A stretch of 64,000 nt of DNA from Tillus elongatus (Eukaryota; Arthropoda; Insecta; Coleoptera; Cleridae), in assembly GCA_964006375.1 (NCBI GenBank), contig OZ023265.1:151008769-151072768 (forward strand), in the 5' to 3' direction. The position numbers were made by a program, and so were the translations under genes. The notes under the pieces are model-generated. The model did not search any database. It had not been told where the DNA came from and saw only the letters and a list, made by a program, of their open reading frames with translations. How positions within the stretch are numbered: position 1 is the first letter of the stretch; each line of letters starts with the position of its first letter. Shown here piece by piece: positions 10,515 to 22,410 of this stretch.

Positions 10515-11830
10515 CAATTAAAAAATTCATCCAGTGGGTAGAAGCATTCCTCTTGCAAAGTCTTCTTTATAGTCTTTTTAAACGGTTTAACTGTCAACTG
10601 TTTTCTCTCTACTGGCACCTTGTTATATGTCTTTAAACACATATAATTTAAGCTACTTTGAGACCGTTTCAGTCGCTGGTATTAGATTATTGATACCTCT
10701 GGTTCCGTATGAGGGAAAGTCCAAGTTTGTTGAGAATTTATCTCGATTATCATGTGCGTAAACAGCACAGTAAAATATGAAAACACAAGGCTGTGTAAGT
10801 AATCACATTTTCTTAAATATATCCTGGCAGCTAGCACGACCAGGAGAGTCGGTCAGTATTCTTACTGCTTTCTTTTGTAGCAAGAAGTTTCTCCTTCACA
10901 GGTGACAAACCCCATATCAATAACCGATATGGCTGCCATAGTATGAAAGTTTCCATAGTAAGCAGCCAAGTCGGTATTAGCTGCTGCTACCTGCATCAGC
11001 CTCCTTATGATATACAATGTCCTGGATAGCTTGGTAACCATGAAGTAGGTTTGGGACGACCAGATGAAATCCGCCAGACAGGTGATGTCTAGGAATTTTA
11101 CTTCCAATACTTCAGTCGATTTTTTACCTGAGAATGTGATTATTTTTGTTTTATCTTTATTAAGTTTCAATTCGTTGGGTTTGAACCATGTTTCTGCTTG
11201 CCTAATTGTTAGCTGGTTTATATCACTCACATCCTGACTGTTGGAGCCAATATTAATAAAGTACGTATCGCCAGCAAAAGGGCAAACTTGATCAGCTGAT
11301 ATATTTCCTAGTAGATCATTTATGTATACGAGACACAAAAGGGGCCCAAGGATTATACCTTGGGGGATCCCTCGTTCCAGACTTATCCACTCCGACTTTT
11401 CACCGTTTCATCTGATCTTTTGTTTTCTGTGTGTCAGATATGAGAACAATAGTTTCTGTGGAGATTCTCGTATGCCATAATATGTAAACTTATCTTCCAA
11501 TACTCTATGAGACATGAAGTCAAATGCGTTTCCCAAGGCACAAAAGGGGGCTACAATTGTTTTATTTTCATCAAATCCTGTAGCAATCGGGTGAACAACA
11601 TCTGAATCGCTGTAATAGTGGAAAAGTTTTTCCTGAACCCATGCTTATGGTCACTAAAGTCCAAATTTATCAAAAAAATCTTCTATTCTTATCTTGATTA
11701 TTGACCCGATCATTTTTGAGAGCACTGGGAGTATTGCCAGCAGTCTATAGTTTGCACATTGGTCCCCACCGCCAATTTGGGCCATCCCTGACACCGATTC
11801 TGTGTAAATAGTAAGGCGTGGCACCTTTTT
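10515..11830 (-). pseudogene. jockey-type non-LTR reverse transcriptase relic
   Basis: Minus-strand RT. Near 11500-11540 it reads 'ALGNAFDFMSHR' (motif A), near 11310-11370 'GIPQGIILGPLLCLVYINDL', and near 11260-11290 'CPFAGDTYF', where the catalytic YADD has become FAGD. The longest open piece is 10862-11338. The C-terminal tail 'SLNYMCLKTYNKVPVE' with 'QEECFYPLDEFFN' is near 10520-10640. Loss of the first catalytic Asp as well as frameshifts makes it inactive. It differs from the family at 6.6 and 37.6 kb. Confidence 0.8.
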
Positions 11831-11886
11831 AGAAGGCTCTTTTAAATTATAAATTCAAAGCTACAATTTTAAATATTACTGATTCG

Positions 11887-12658
<772 letters not shown>

Positions 12659-12853
12659 TTTTTAGATTAGTAGTAGTATTTATTTAGTGTTTAGGTCATC
12701 GATTAGTTTTTGAAAAATCATAAAATCTTTGGTGATCACTAGATATTGAAAAAAAAATTTTTAGTCTTGTGTTTTCGTTGATAAAGTATGAATTGGCAGA
12801 AAGAAGTAAAAATGATGATTTTCTGTAGGTAGGTTTTTGATGGTTTTTGGCCA

Positions 12854-12982
12854 TTTTTGGTTTTCGTAGAAAAAAAAAACCAATAGGGAGATCTCGACTT
12901 TTGAATTTTGATTTTTTTTAAATGTGCGCAAACTAGGACCCCTAGAACCCACATTTAGGGTCAGTTTTAGTTTTTATATGTT

Positions 12983-13064
<82 letters not shown>

Positions 13065-13071
13065 ATATATA

Positions 13072-13145
<74 letters not shown>

Positions 13146-13437
13146 TTAGCATGTACCTTCCCTTTGTAGGTGACTTGGACAAGTTTATTAGCCAGGAAAA
13201 TCTGACCAAGTTTTCCGGAAACATTTTCGGTTTTCTTTCGGAAAAAAATTGTAACTCCAAAAATGAATAAGTCATAGTAAGCAAATTTAATACGTAGGTT
13301 TACGATATAAAAAGGAAACTATACACCAAAACTTAGATTTATATGTTACAAGAAAAAACAGTTATAAAAAATATTTGGTGCCGGTCAGATCATTTCTATG
13401 AAAATTTACTACCATAACGCACTTGCTGCGTCCAGAC
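12854..13437 (+). mobile_element. HINE/DINE-like element (copy B)
   Basis: 5' tip is a variant hairpin (GGTTTTCGTAG / AAAAACCAATAG), followed by GGAGATCTCGACTTTTGAAT, GCGCAAACTAGGACCCCTAG and GGGTCAGTTTTAG, a (TA)n array, then the family core (AGCATGTACCTTCC, GGAAAATCTGACCAAG) and the 3' tip GAAAATTTACTACCATAAC with the ACGCACTTGCTGCGT hairpin at 13418-13432. Same orientation as copy C, 195 bp away. Confidence 0.8.
12987..13142. repeat. (TA)n microsatellite, interrupted
   Basis: Core array of copy B, with two phase changes near 13061-13080. Confidence 0.95.
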
Positions 13438-13549
13438 TTTTTTATTTTACTTTAAATTATAATTTCGATTGTTTTAATACAATTTTTTTGGTGAATTTGT
13501 TTTATTTTGAAGTTTTGAAAGCAAATATTTAAAAAAATAATGGTGTACA

Positions 13550-13603
13550 TCATTTCTATGAAAATTCGCTACCAGAACATACTTGCTGTGTTCACACTTT
13601 TAT
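13550..13603 (+). mobile_element. HINE-like 3' tip remnant
   Basis: CATTTCTATGAAAATTCGCT then ACCAGAACATACTTGCTGTG and a T-rich flank: a diverged solo copy of the 3' end, with the hairpin partly lost. Confidence 0.6.
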
Positions 13604-14737
13604 TTAGTGTAACAATACCTACGTTTTTCACAGAAATGTGTTGCTACTTAAGAGGCATCCTTATAGCATATCACTCTTTTGTTACATTTGGTTTTAACAG
13701 TCAAACGTGTAATTTCCTCGGTTCAAATCCAATAGACATATATAAACTCCAACGTTATGTAATCGCGAGAGCTCCCTCATCGGAATCCGGAGCATGAAAA
13801 TTCCACGCGGCTTTTCATGTGCCGTCTCATAGCAACGCCTGGAAACATTGTGCGCTATGCCAGGACTCCAGAACACGAGTTGGCAATACAGATGTCAGCA
13901 TATGCCGTATTTCCACAGTTCGTTCACTGTTCCACAAACTAGCGCGGCTTCTGTGCGAGTTTTCCTTTTATCTCCGGATAATTCTAACCTCAAAATTTCC
14001 AGCACGCGTCGTGTCATATGGCAGAAGCAGGCCGTGCATCGAGATACGTCCGTGATGAAATTTTTGAAGGTCAGGATTGGTGACAATGACTCTGCTGTAA
14101 CATGGTACGCTTCAAGAAAAAGGAACCGGAAGAAAGGAGGGTCCTCCTGGCTAGTTTTGAGGATATGACAATCGGCGGACCAGAAGATGACAGTCAAAGT
14201 AGTCGTAAGTTTAAAGTTTTTTTTTTTTGCTTCTGAGCTTGAGGATGCTGACTGCAGTTCCAAAACGTTTTATTGCGCTTAGTTTAAACGAAGCATTTAA
14301 ACTTAATTCCTAAAAAATGTCAGCTTAAAGTCAATATTTCAGAAAACTTGTTTAGTTCTGAAATTAAATATGAAAAATTTTTCGCTGCAACATTTCTTGA
14401 TTGAAATTTTTAATTATAATATTTAGGCATATAAGTGCACGATAAAAAACAAAAGAAGTAGGTGTAAAACATATTTGACAATTAAACGTTTTAAAGTATT
14501 CTCTGTAGGACCCAATTAATAATAATAATAATAATATTTATATTAAACAGTTTAATTACTAAAAAGACAGACGGAGATGCAACCTAAAATTCTCTCTGAT
14601 ATTTACAATAGGTAACCAGATCAGATACTTGAATAACCATAGCTTGTTTGTGAGAAAAAGTTTCACACAGTGTGAGACAATCCAGTTGATTCGTAGGACA
14701 ATTTTTTGTTAGAATTAATAAACTATTGAATAAATCA
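13604..14737. other. non-repetitive stretch, possible exon at about 14100-14208
   Basis: The least repeat-like DNA of the left half, with higher GC between 13790 and 14210. One frame from ATG at 14100 reads 'MVRFKKKEPEERRVLLASFE' followed by 'DMTIGGPEDDSQSS', and the strong donor-like GTAAGT follows at about 14202. Just upstream, another frame reads 'PGNIVRYARTPEHELAIQM'. I recognise neither. It could be a host exon or an old element. A short (AAT)n lies at 14517-14536. Confidence 0.25.
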
Positions 14738-14877
<140 letters not shown>

Positions 14878-14954
14878 TCGTATTGATAAGAGCTATTACA
14901 ACCAAAAATTTTATCAATACGACTAACCCAACGTTTAACGACTGTTACTTCACC

Positions 14955-15715
14955 CGTCTATACGGGTGTCCCAGTATATGTGGGCAATCTCTCAGGTTCG
15001 GATAGAACATAGAACACACAAAAAAATAGCACAAGTTCCTAAATTTTTCCTACGGCCCTCCCCTACGGAGATGCAGGCCGCTAAAGGAAGCTCAAGAAAA
15101 TCGACTTTTTAAAATAACTTTTATAACACTTTTTCTAATTTAATTGTTTTTTTTTAATACGGTGGACAATAGATAAGACTCATTTAAAAGGACTCATGAA
15201 AACTATTTGGCTTATTTGGTTTGCCAAAAATAATATTTTTACATATCTTGATACTTAAACAAAAAAAATGTAGTCTTGGTTGATATTGATAGAGTGAACT
15301 GACCCATCCAAACGCATACAAGCGGGGTGTTCAAGATTTTAAAGTTATATCATTGAGAAACGCTTGGTAAGGTCAATTTTGTTGAGGGGGACACATTTTC
15401 ACGCGAATGTCAAATCTGCGACTTTATCTTCTAAACAGGGTAGCTACCATCTTAAAATTTTTAAATAGTCGAGGGTTCTGGCTGAAGAGTGACATAGCCA
15501 AATTTTATTTTTAATTTTCTCGTCCATATTTTCAAGGATTCTCAAAACCGAGTACACTATTGAATACTTACATAAATATATATAATAAATTTTTGAAGAC
15601 GGTGCCAATTCCGTTTTGGAGGATGAAATAGCAGCATTGACATTACTGCAAAAATGTGTCCCACTCAAAAACAAAATTGACTTGTCTAAGCGTTTTTAAA
15701 CGAGATAACTTTAAA
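14955..15715. repeat. element fragment with internal inverted repeat
   Basis: The left end (TACGGGTGTCCCAGTATATG, about 14964) resembles a Tc1/mariner-type TIR tip of the CAGGGTGTCCC kind. Inside, 15340-15445 and the reverse complement of 15600-15712 match (shared words TTAAAGTTAT, AACGCTT, GTCAATTTTGTT, GGGACACATTTT), leaving a loop of about 150 bp. No transposase code. Probably a decayed non-autonomous element. Confidence 0.5.
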
Positions 15716-15732
15716 TACTCGCTGTCTCTGGT

Positions 15733-15905
15733 TTTGTGACGATTGTAGGCTTCCACAGCAACTTCCACGTATGTACATATAGTTCAGCCAGAAGGAACCG
15801 TCACGAAACCAAAGAAGAAGCTCCGCGATATTCTCCACGCGCAAGACATCACATAGAAATGGCTTCCAGCATGGAATAAATAGTAGCCAATCAGAATCAT
15901 AGAGA
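15733..15905. repeat. scrambled fragment of hammerhead repeat family 2
   Basis: Contains AGGCTTCCACAGCAACTTCC in one orientation and CCGTCACGAAACCAAAG in the other; both blocks recur around 18.6-18.9, 40.1 and 60.2-60.6 kb. The ribozyme part is absent. Confidence 0.5.
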
Positions 15906-15950
15906 TTGTGACGATTGCTTTGAATATAAATTGGGATTGTTAACCGCTGC

Positions 15951-16500
<550 letters not shown>

Positions 16501-16864
16501 ATTTAAAAATAAATAAATTAGGGTTTTCCTCAAAACGTCAAAGTGGCGATTTAAAATGTCAAAATTGGCAACATTTAGGCAAATAACTTAAATCTAATAC
16601 GGGCTATAGAAATAAAATGTCTCAAGAAGGATGTTTTACAAACCCTAAAGTCTTAGTTTCAACCTTCATTGTCCTTCATTTTACTAAAATATTTGCAGAA
16701 AATTCATTTCAAATAGACCCTTTCTCTGATGCTTGGCAGTAGCCTTAGCTATAGAGTTTATCATTTAATGGTATATAATTTTTGTCGAATGTTCGTAAAA
16801 AAATAATAAAGCCTAATATATCCGTTATTATATAAGATATGAAGAAAATTTGTATATATTAATT

Positions 16865-17025
16865 ATAGGGTGTCTTGAGCTACATCTTAAAATAATATTT
16901 CTGCAATCACAGGATGGCCCATAAGTCGTTGGTGATACAAATTTCCTTTTTTTAATCAAACGCGCCTTATGTTATTGCATTTTTGCATTTTCCATCGAAA
17001 TATAATGCATATTTGTAAGAAACTA
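16865..17025 (+). repeat. dispersed repeat, mate at 33365-33545
   Basis: AGGGTGTCTTGAGCTACATC at the left tip, GGCCCATAAGTCGTTGGT, and TTGCATTTTTGCATTTTCCA inside. The reverse complement of 33365-33545 carries the same blocks in the same order. The AGGGTGT tip suggests the end of a Tc1/mariner-type element. Confidence 0.6.
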
Positions 17026-17033
17026 AATTCTGT

Positions 17034-17336
17034 ACGCAGCAAGTGCGTTATGGTAGCGAATGTTTCATATTTGAACAGCTCAATTTGCTATTAACCTATA
17101 AGGTTGACCAAGAAACGTGTTTTTTCGGGAACATTTTAAGTTTACTTTTGGAAATTTTTGTACATTTTCACACAATAAAGTTATTTTAATGGAACATGGC
17201 ACATTGTTTTTACTATATAGGTTATACTGGTAACCAAATTTGATGCCTGCTTTCTTAAAAAAACACACATATTTGTTATTAAAAAGATTTTTATGAAAAT
17301 TCACTACCATATCGCACTTGCTGCGTCCAGAATTTT
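17034..17336. mobile_element. HINE-like 3' ends in inverted orientation around a 270-bp body
   Basis: The left edge is the reverse-complemented 3' tip (ACGCAGCAAGTGCGT, 17034-17048, then TATGGTAGCGAATG). The right edge is a direct 3' tip (GAAAATTCACTACC then TCGCACTTGCTGCGT, 17312-17326). So the body is capped at both sides by the end that should occur once. The family's AAATTCTG and CAGAATTT flanks mirror each other. Confidence 0.6.
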
Positions 17337-17522
17337 GAAGTTTGAACGAATTAGCGGGAAATAATATAAGAGTATAAGCCATTTTAAGTTAACCTATATT
17401 CTATATACGTTCTTTAAATCTCAGCTTGTTAAAGTTGCGAGTTGTAATCTCTTTTGTGTAATCATTGACCACGACCTCGTGTACTTAATTAATAAAAATA
17501 ATTTTGATATTAATGATAATTG

Positions 17523-17877
17523 TGTGTGTGTGTGTTTTGTTTCTTTAACGTCGGCCTATTTCCGCGACTATGGCCAATCACAGACGCCAGGGAGCAGTTT
17601 CACCTCACTATCCTGGAAATTTTGCCGAACCCCTGCCTTTCTGTAAGGAGGGTAGGGATCTTTAACGTGCCCAACATCGCATGGACACGGGATCGACGCC
17701 TTTACGCCCCCTCCGAAGGGCGGAACGTGCAGACATTCAACTTGCTCAAATACAATACCAGAACCTATTGTTAATTTTATAGTTTGTACTGAAAAAAGTG
17801 AAAGGAGTACCCTGGGATCGAACCCAGTACCCTTCGGTTCAGAGGCACACGTTCTTACCACTGAACCACCGAGGTTC
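17523..17877 (-). mobile_element. tRNA-derived SINE with TSD
   Basis: Minus-strand SINE of 355 bp. The head (17806-17877) is tRNA-like, with a Pol III A box (TGGTTCAGTGGT) and B box (GGTTCGATCCC). The body includes the segments complementary to CACTATCCTGGAAATTTTGC and TTTCTGTAAGGAGGGTAG. The 3' end is a (CA)n tail, seen on the plus strand as (TG)n at 17521-17535. Flanks TTAATGATAATTG (17510-17522) and TTAATGCTAATTG (17878-17890) form a 13-bp target duplication with one mismatch. The body recurs without the head at 61975-62140. Confidence 0.8.
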
Positions 17878-17890
17878 TTAATGCTAATTG

Positions 17891-18604
17891 AAAATTGATT
17901 GTATGCACTTCTCCATTTTAATTAAATAATAAAACCTATATTTTGCCTAGTAGGCATTCCTATAACTTTTAGCTGTTATTATTATACCTATTTAATGAAA
18001 TCAAAATATTGCAATCAAGAAATAATTTGATTTCAACAAAAGAAACGATGAAATATTTAATGAAAGTTTCAGTAACTCTGTAAATGTTCTGTCTTACCGC
18101 AGATACGGTTCGAAGAATTATTTCATTTTCTTATTTCAGATATTATTTTTAGAAACAGTTCATTCAAAATTTATAATTGATTCATTTTTTATTTTCCTTA
18201 GCGAATAGAATCACACAAAATTTCAAAATTTAGAACATCTGTAGGTACATGCTAAAATGTCTACATAAATATTGTTGGTATGGACATATTTATAATTACT
18301 AATTGACCTACAAAATAGCAAATTAGTTTAAATCCTTCTTAAATTTACAATTAAAAATTTTAAAGTTTGATTATTGGAATGATTCTGTACACTCTGCGGA
18401 ACCCAACTGTATTTATCAGTGCTCATCACAGGTTCCAATCTTCACTTGGTTTAATGATGAAGTGAGTTCATCTCTAGATAATTTAGCTTTTTGTTGAATT
18501 GTAGTTTTATAATTCGTGGAGCTCCTAATTGTTAAGATTAGGAGGGGAAAACGTGATAAATAAGGAGGCTTAAAACTGATCTCTTTCAAAGGTATTTTAA
18601 AAAG
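17891..18604. other. AT-rich spacer
   Basis: CAGGTTCCAATCTTCACTTGG near 18430 recurs at about 26268; otherwise nothing recognised. Confidence 0.4.
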
Positions 18605-18980
18605 CCCGCGATGTATGGAGGGAGAAAAAGCATCGCCTCATTGGCTATGATTTATTCCATGCCGGAAGTCATGTGTATCTGACTTCTCGCATTCTTCACT
18701 GTGTCTCGCTTAAGTCCGACTTGTTAAAAATTTAAACAATAGTAGTATTAGCCTGGGTAATCGTTGTTTTCGCGCGCTAGTTTCTTCCCATAGCTGCCTT
18801 CTTGCTGTACTGTGTGTACGTGGAAGCCTAGCACCGTCACAAAACCAAGATCGGGCTTCGCAATATTATCGACTGCATTATATGGCAGGGCCTGTGCTTT
18901 AAGGCCAACTTGTTAGAGCGTGGGTATGGCATACCGAACAGTCCAAACAAGGACGAAACCGGTCTATGCGTCTTCTGTTT

Positions 18981-18983
<3 letters not shown>
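18605..18983 (+). repeat. hammerhead repeat family 2, unit a
   Basis: Sense-orientation unit: AGCTGCCTTCTTGCTGTACT, GTGTACGTGGAAGCC, CATTATATGGCAGGGCCTG, AAGGCCAACTTGTTAGAGCG, then the ribozyme motif at 18929-18971 and a short trailer that merges into (TA)n. The same order of blocks, reverse complemented, is found at 40.05-40.4 and 60.1-60.7 kb. No coding capacity. Confidence 0.65.
18929..18971 (+). ncRNA. hammerhead ribozyme motif, core partly decayed
   Basis: Helix I GCATA / TATGC (five perfect pairs), helix II GTCC / GGAC with loop AAACAA (four perfect pairs), GAAA, palindromic ACCGGT and cleavage C. The CTGANGA core reads CCGAACA, two changes. The perfect stems use other bases than the copies at 9.7 and 54.3 kb, which is covariation. 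Confidence 0.65.

Positions 18984-19076
<93 letters not shown>
18984..19076. repeat. (TA)n microsatellite
   Basis: Follows the hammerhead repeat directly. Confidence 0.97.
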
Positions 19077-19079
<3 letters not shown>

Positions 19080-19461
19080 TCACACGAAGTGTGACATGTG
19101 ATATACCAATCACTCCGCTGATTGAAAAATCCAATATGGGGGCCATAATAGAAAATAAATTTGACTATCGTTATTCGGAAATGTGACGGAAACTGACAAA
19201 ACTAGTACCACCACTCGACTCGTCACATTATTTTGTGTAAAACTATGTTGAGACTTTCAAAAACTCACCACAAGTAACGGAGATATAAGAAAAAATCGAT
19301 TCTTCCAAAATTTGTTTTTTCTCAATTATCTTGTTACCAAAAAAATATATAGCGAATTTTCATAGTTTTATTTGCCCTCTTCAGAGCAAAAGGTACAGCG
19401 GCCATTGGAAGTTCTCTAACATTTTGCAAGACAATCAAAACTGTACGATAGCTTAAAAAGT

Positions 19462-19560
19462 CGATCGTAACAGCCTGCCTTAAGGCAGACTTGTTAGAGT
19501 GCACATATGGGATAATGAAGCGTCCGGACGAAACCGGTCTATGTCCTGCTCTTATACTTT
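19462..19560 (+). repeat. hammerhead repeat family 2, partial unit b
   Basis: Contains GCCTTAAGGCAGACTTGTTAGAG, then a degraded ribozyme. Only the 100 bp around the ribozyme survives. Confidence 0.6.
19507..19546 (+). ncRNA. degenerate hammerhead motif
   Basis: TGAAGCG, helix II TCC / GGA with the loop deleted, CGAAA, palindrome ACCGGT, C, then TATGTCC pairing poorly with GGGATA. Confidence 0.45.
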
Positions 19561-20204
19561 ACACGCACACATAGGCGTGCGTGTATGTAATGAGTTTTAT
19601 ACACTTTAACTCGCGCTCATTAAAAAAAAAATTCGTTACCTCTATGAGCGAAATTTTCTTTATGAAAATTCATTAACAGGCACGATAGCTTTAACAAAGA
19701 CACTTTTTACAAATTCTAGTAACTCAGAAGCATATCTGCATTGATGATATATGCTTATTTGTATGCTTTTAGCAGCTTCATTAAGCCTTGTCCGCAAGCT
19801 ATTTACATCGAAAATTCATGAAAAGCTAATGGAACGACGCAAGTAATTAGTGTTTACTTTGTGGAGTCCTGAAAAATTGATAAATTGAAAATAGCAAAAT
19901 CTGCTAAAATGATGCGACCCTCTAATGAAAGTTATGTTTTGCGTTCTCCTATATATCAGCTTTACTAATTATAAAAGTTAGGTCTCATACTTTAGTATAT
20001 ATGAAGCCGTGTTGTGTGGTAAACCAAAAGTGAGTATTTTTGTATTACAAATAAAGAAAATAATGCTGCAAATTGAATCATAACTTCCACATTGCTGTGA
20101 TAATTTATTCGCTTCAGAAAGACATTATCACGGAATAAATTTACGGCCCATGACTTGACCACAAAGAAATATTTGTATTCCTGTACCCATCAACTTTTGA
20201 AACC
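19561..20204. other. AT-rich spacer
   Basis: Nothing recognised apart from a short ACACGCACAC run at its left edge. Confidence 0.4.
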
Positions 20205-20403
20205 TTATATTACTCGAGTTTTATTGAAAAAAAATGTCAATTTTCACCAAATCACCCCTTATTTATTATTCCCTAACCACTGAAGCGATCTTACCCAAAA
20301 ACAACTCGAAGCGTTCCATTGTCGGGTGCTAACTGGATACCAAATTTGAAGATGATATCTTGATTCGTTTGCAAGTTATTGCGCCTCATAACAGACAGAC
20401 GTA

Positions 20404-21658
20404 CAGGGTGAGTATTATAAATGATAACCCCCTTTTATTTTCGTTATTTATGGGCGAATTGATCCGTTCAAAAACTTATTTTGAACAATTTTTAACGTAG
20501 TTTCTGAATCTGCTAACGCGTTTTAAGAATTTTGAAAAATGTACGAGGTGGATTTTTTGTTAAATAGAACACCCTGTATTTTTTTACATATAATTTGTCG
20601 ATTTTTTCTGATTACAAAAAATATATAGTTATAGCACATTTAGATACGCAGTTTTTAAGTTATGATAAAATATGTAAAACGACAAATCTGTTTATGTATT
20701 ACTCAATAATATAAGAAGTAGCCTTTGGAAATAAAATTTTAACTTTGTATAAACGTCAAAAGGGTTAAGATTTGTTAGTGCTTTTTCTATTAGGAATCTT
20801 TATTGTGTGCAAAAAAGCGATCATGCCTTATCATAGTTTAGAGAATAGGCGTAGAATTTTAGAAATATTCTTATATTGTAATAAAAACATGACTGCTTCA
20901 CAAAGAGAGTTTAGAAGACTGTACCCGAACGAGACTGTGCCTAGCAAAGAAACATTCAAGAAAATTTACAATAAATTTTGTGACACAAATTCATTAAAGA
21001 ATGCAAATATAAGAAAAACGAGGAATACTATTGGCGAGGAAATACAAATGAATATTATATTATCGGTTATAGAAGAGCCAAGTCGGTCTACTTATTTTGT
21101 AACTAAAGATTTAAATGTAAGCCAAAGCAGCGTTATGCAATTTTTAAAAAGAAATATGTATAAACCTTTTCACATTCTTCCTGTTCAACACTTAACCGAA
21201 AATGATCGTCGACAGAGAATACTGTTTTGCCAACCAATTATTGAAAAAAAAATGATTTTTTGCGAAATGTGTTTTGGACTGATGAGTCGTCTTTTTCTAC
21301 AGCTGGTTTGTTTAATATATAATAAATTCTTTTAACAAAAATGCAGCGGTATTTGAAGATATGCGATCACATTTGTCGTTTTACATATTTTAGCATAACT
21401 TAAAAACCGCTTATCCAAATGTGCTATAACTATATATTTTTGTAATCAGAAAAAATCGACAAATTATAATATGTAAAAAAATATAAGGTGTTCTATTTAA
21501 AAAAACTATATTTTTTGTTCCACCTCGTACATTTTTCAAAATTCTTGAAAAGCGATAGCAGATTCAGAAACTACGTTAAAAATTGTTCAAAACAACGAAT
21601 CAATTTGTCCAGAAATAACGAAAATAAAAGGGGGTTATCATTTATAATACTCACCCTG
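20404..21658 (+). mobile_element. long-TIR Tc1/mariner-type transposon, deletion derivative
   Basis: TIRs of about 290 bp: 20404 CAGGGTGAGTATTATAAATG and, at the right end, its mate ending ATAATACTCACCCTG at 21658; both sides are flanked by TA (20402-20403, 21659-21660). Each arm also contains an inward copy of the tip (CACCCTG at 20570-20576 followed by TA; its decayed counterpart at about 21484). Each arm is therefore a MITE-sized unit of about 174 bp. Between the arms only the first half of a transposase gene remains. Confidence 0.85.
20822..21335 (+). pseudogene. transposase N-terminal half
   Basis: From 'MPYHSLENRRRILEIF' through helix-turn-helix segments ('NMTASQREFRRLYP' and 'DLNVSQSSVMQFLKRNMYKP') to 'LTENDRRQRILFCQ'. 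After a frameshift near 21255 the first catalytic Asp appears in 'FWTDESSFSTAGLFN'. The coding sequence then runs directly into the right TIR, so the second and third Asp are missing. DNA-binding might have been possible, catalysis not. Confidence 0.8.
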
Positions 21659-22410
21659 TACATGCCGACAGAAAAAAAATTCGTTCCAGAATCAAGTTTT
21701 CTGTGTGTTTTGAGACTTTTTACGCCGTTTTAGCAAAAACAAATTCCTAATTTTTGTCAACAATATTCCACCCCCACACATTCAACCGCTAATTTAATTT
21801 CAGCACAGATCATTAGATGTTTGATAAAATTAAAAGTTTTATAATAAATAAACCCTAATACGTTATATTACTTGAGTTTTGAGGAATAATGTCAATTTTC
21901 ACAAAATCACCCCGAATTCATCCACTACCCCCTAAAGCGATTTTACCCAAAAACAAGCCGAAATTTTTGTCAACAATATTCCACCCCCACACATTCAGCT
22001 TCTAATTAAATTTTAGCACAAAATTCCAGATGTTTGACGAAATTAAAAGTTTTCTAATAAATTACCCTTAAAACGTTATATTACTCGAGTTGTGACGAAA
22101 AAATATCAGTTTTCATCAAATCACCCCCAATTCATCCCCTACCCCCTTAAGCGATTTTACCCAAAAACAATCCGAACCGTTAGTTTGTCGGGTGCTAACT
22201 GTGTACCAAATTTGAAAACGTTATCTCAGTTCGTTCTTAAGTTATCGTGGCTACAAACAGACAGACATACAGACTGACAAACAAAATTTTCGTTCCCAAA
22301 TGATGTTTTCTATATGCTTTAACCCTTTTATCACGTTTAAGCGAAAAAAAATTGAAATTTTTGTCGCCGATGCGATACTGCCACACGTTGTGACGATGTG
22401 GAAGTAATAG

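Larger units (their letters stand above)
20205..22345 (+). repeat. three-copy tandem repeat, first copy split by a transposon
   Basis: Units start at the words TATATTACTCGAG or TATATTACTTGAG at about 20205, 21857 and 22075 and share AAATCACCCC, AAGCGATTTTACCCAAAAAC and GTCGGGTGCTAACTG. Units one and three end in a CAGACAGAC block before TTCGTTCC. The first unit is interrupted at 20404 by a TA-flanked transposon. The third has the uninterrupted CAGACAGACATACAGACTGAC site at about 22257, so the pre-insertion state is visible. Confidence 0.7.

Noticed and set aside
13670..13745. tRNA suggested by GGTTCAAATCC
   Set aside because: No A box at the right distance and no cloverleaf pairing.
17568..17861. 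97-residue minus-strand protein
   Set aside because: Lies wholly in the SINE; similarity to the 62-kb locus is at DNA level and follows the repeat boundaries.
17806..17877. Functional tRNA gene
   Set aside because: tRNA-like head of a SINE: continuous with a SINE body and tail between target duplications.
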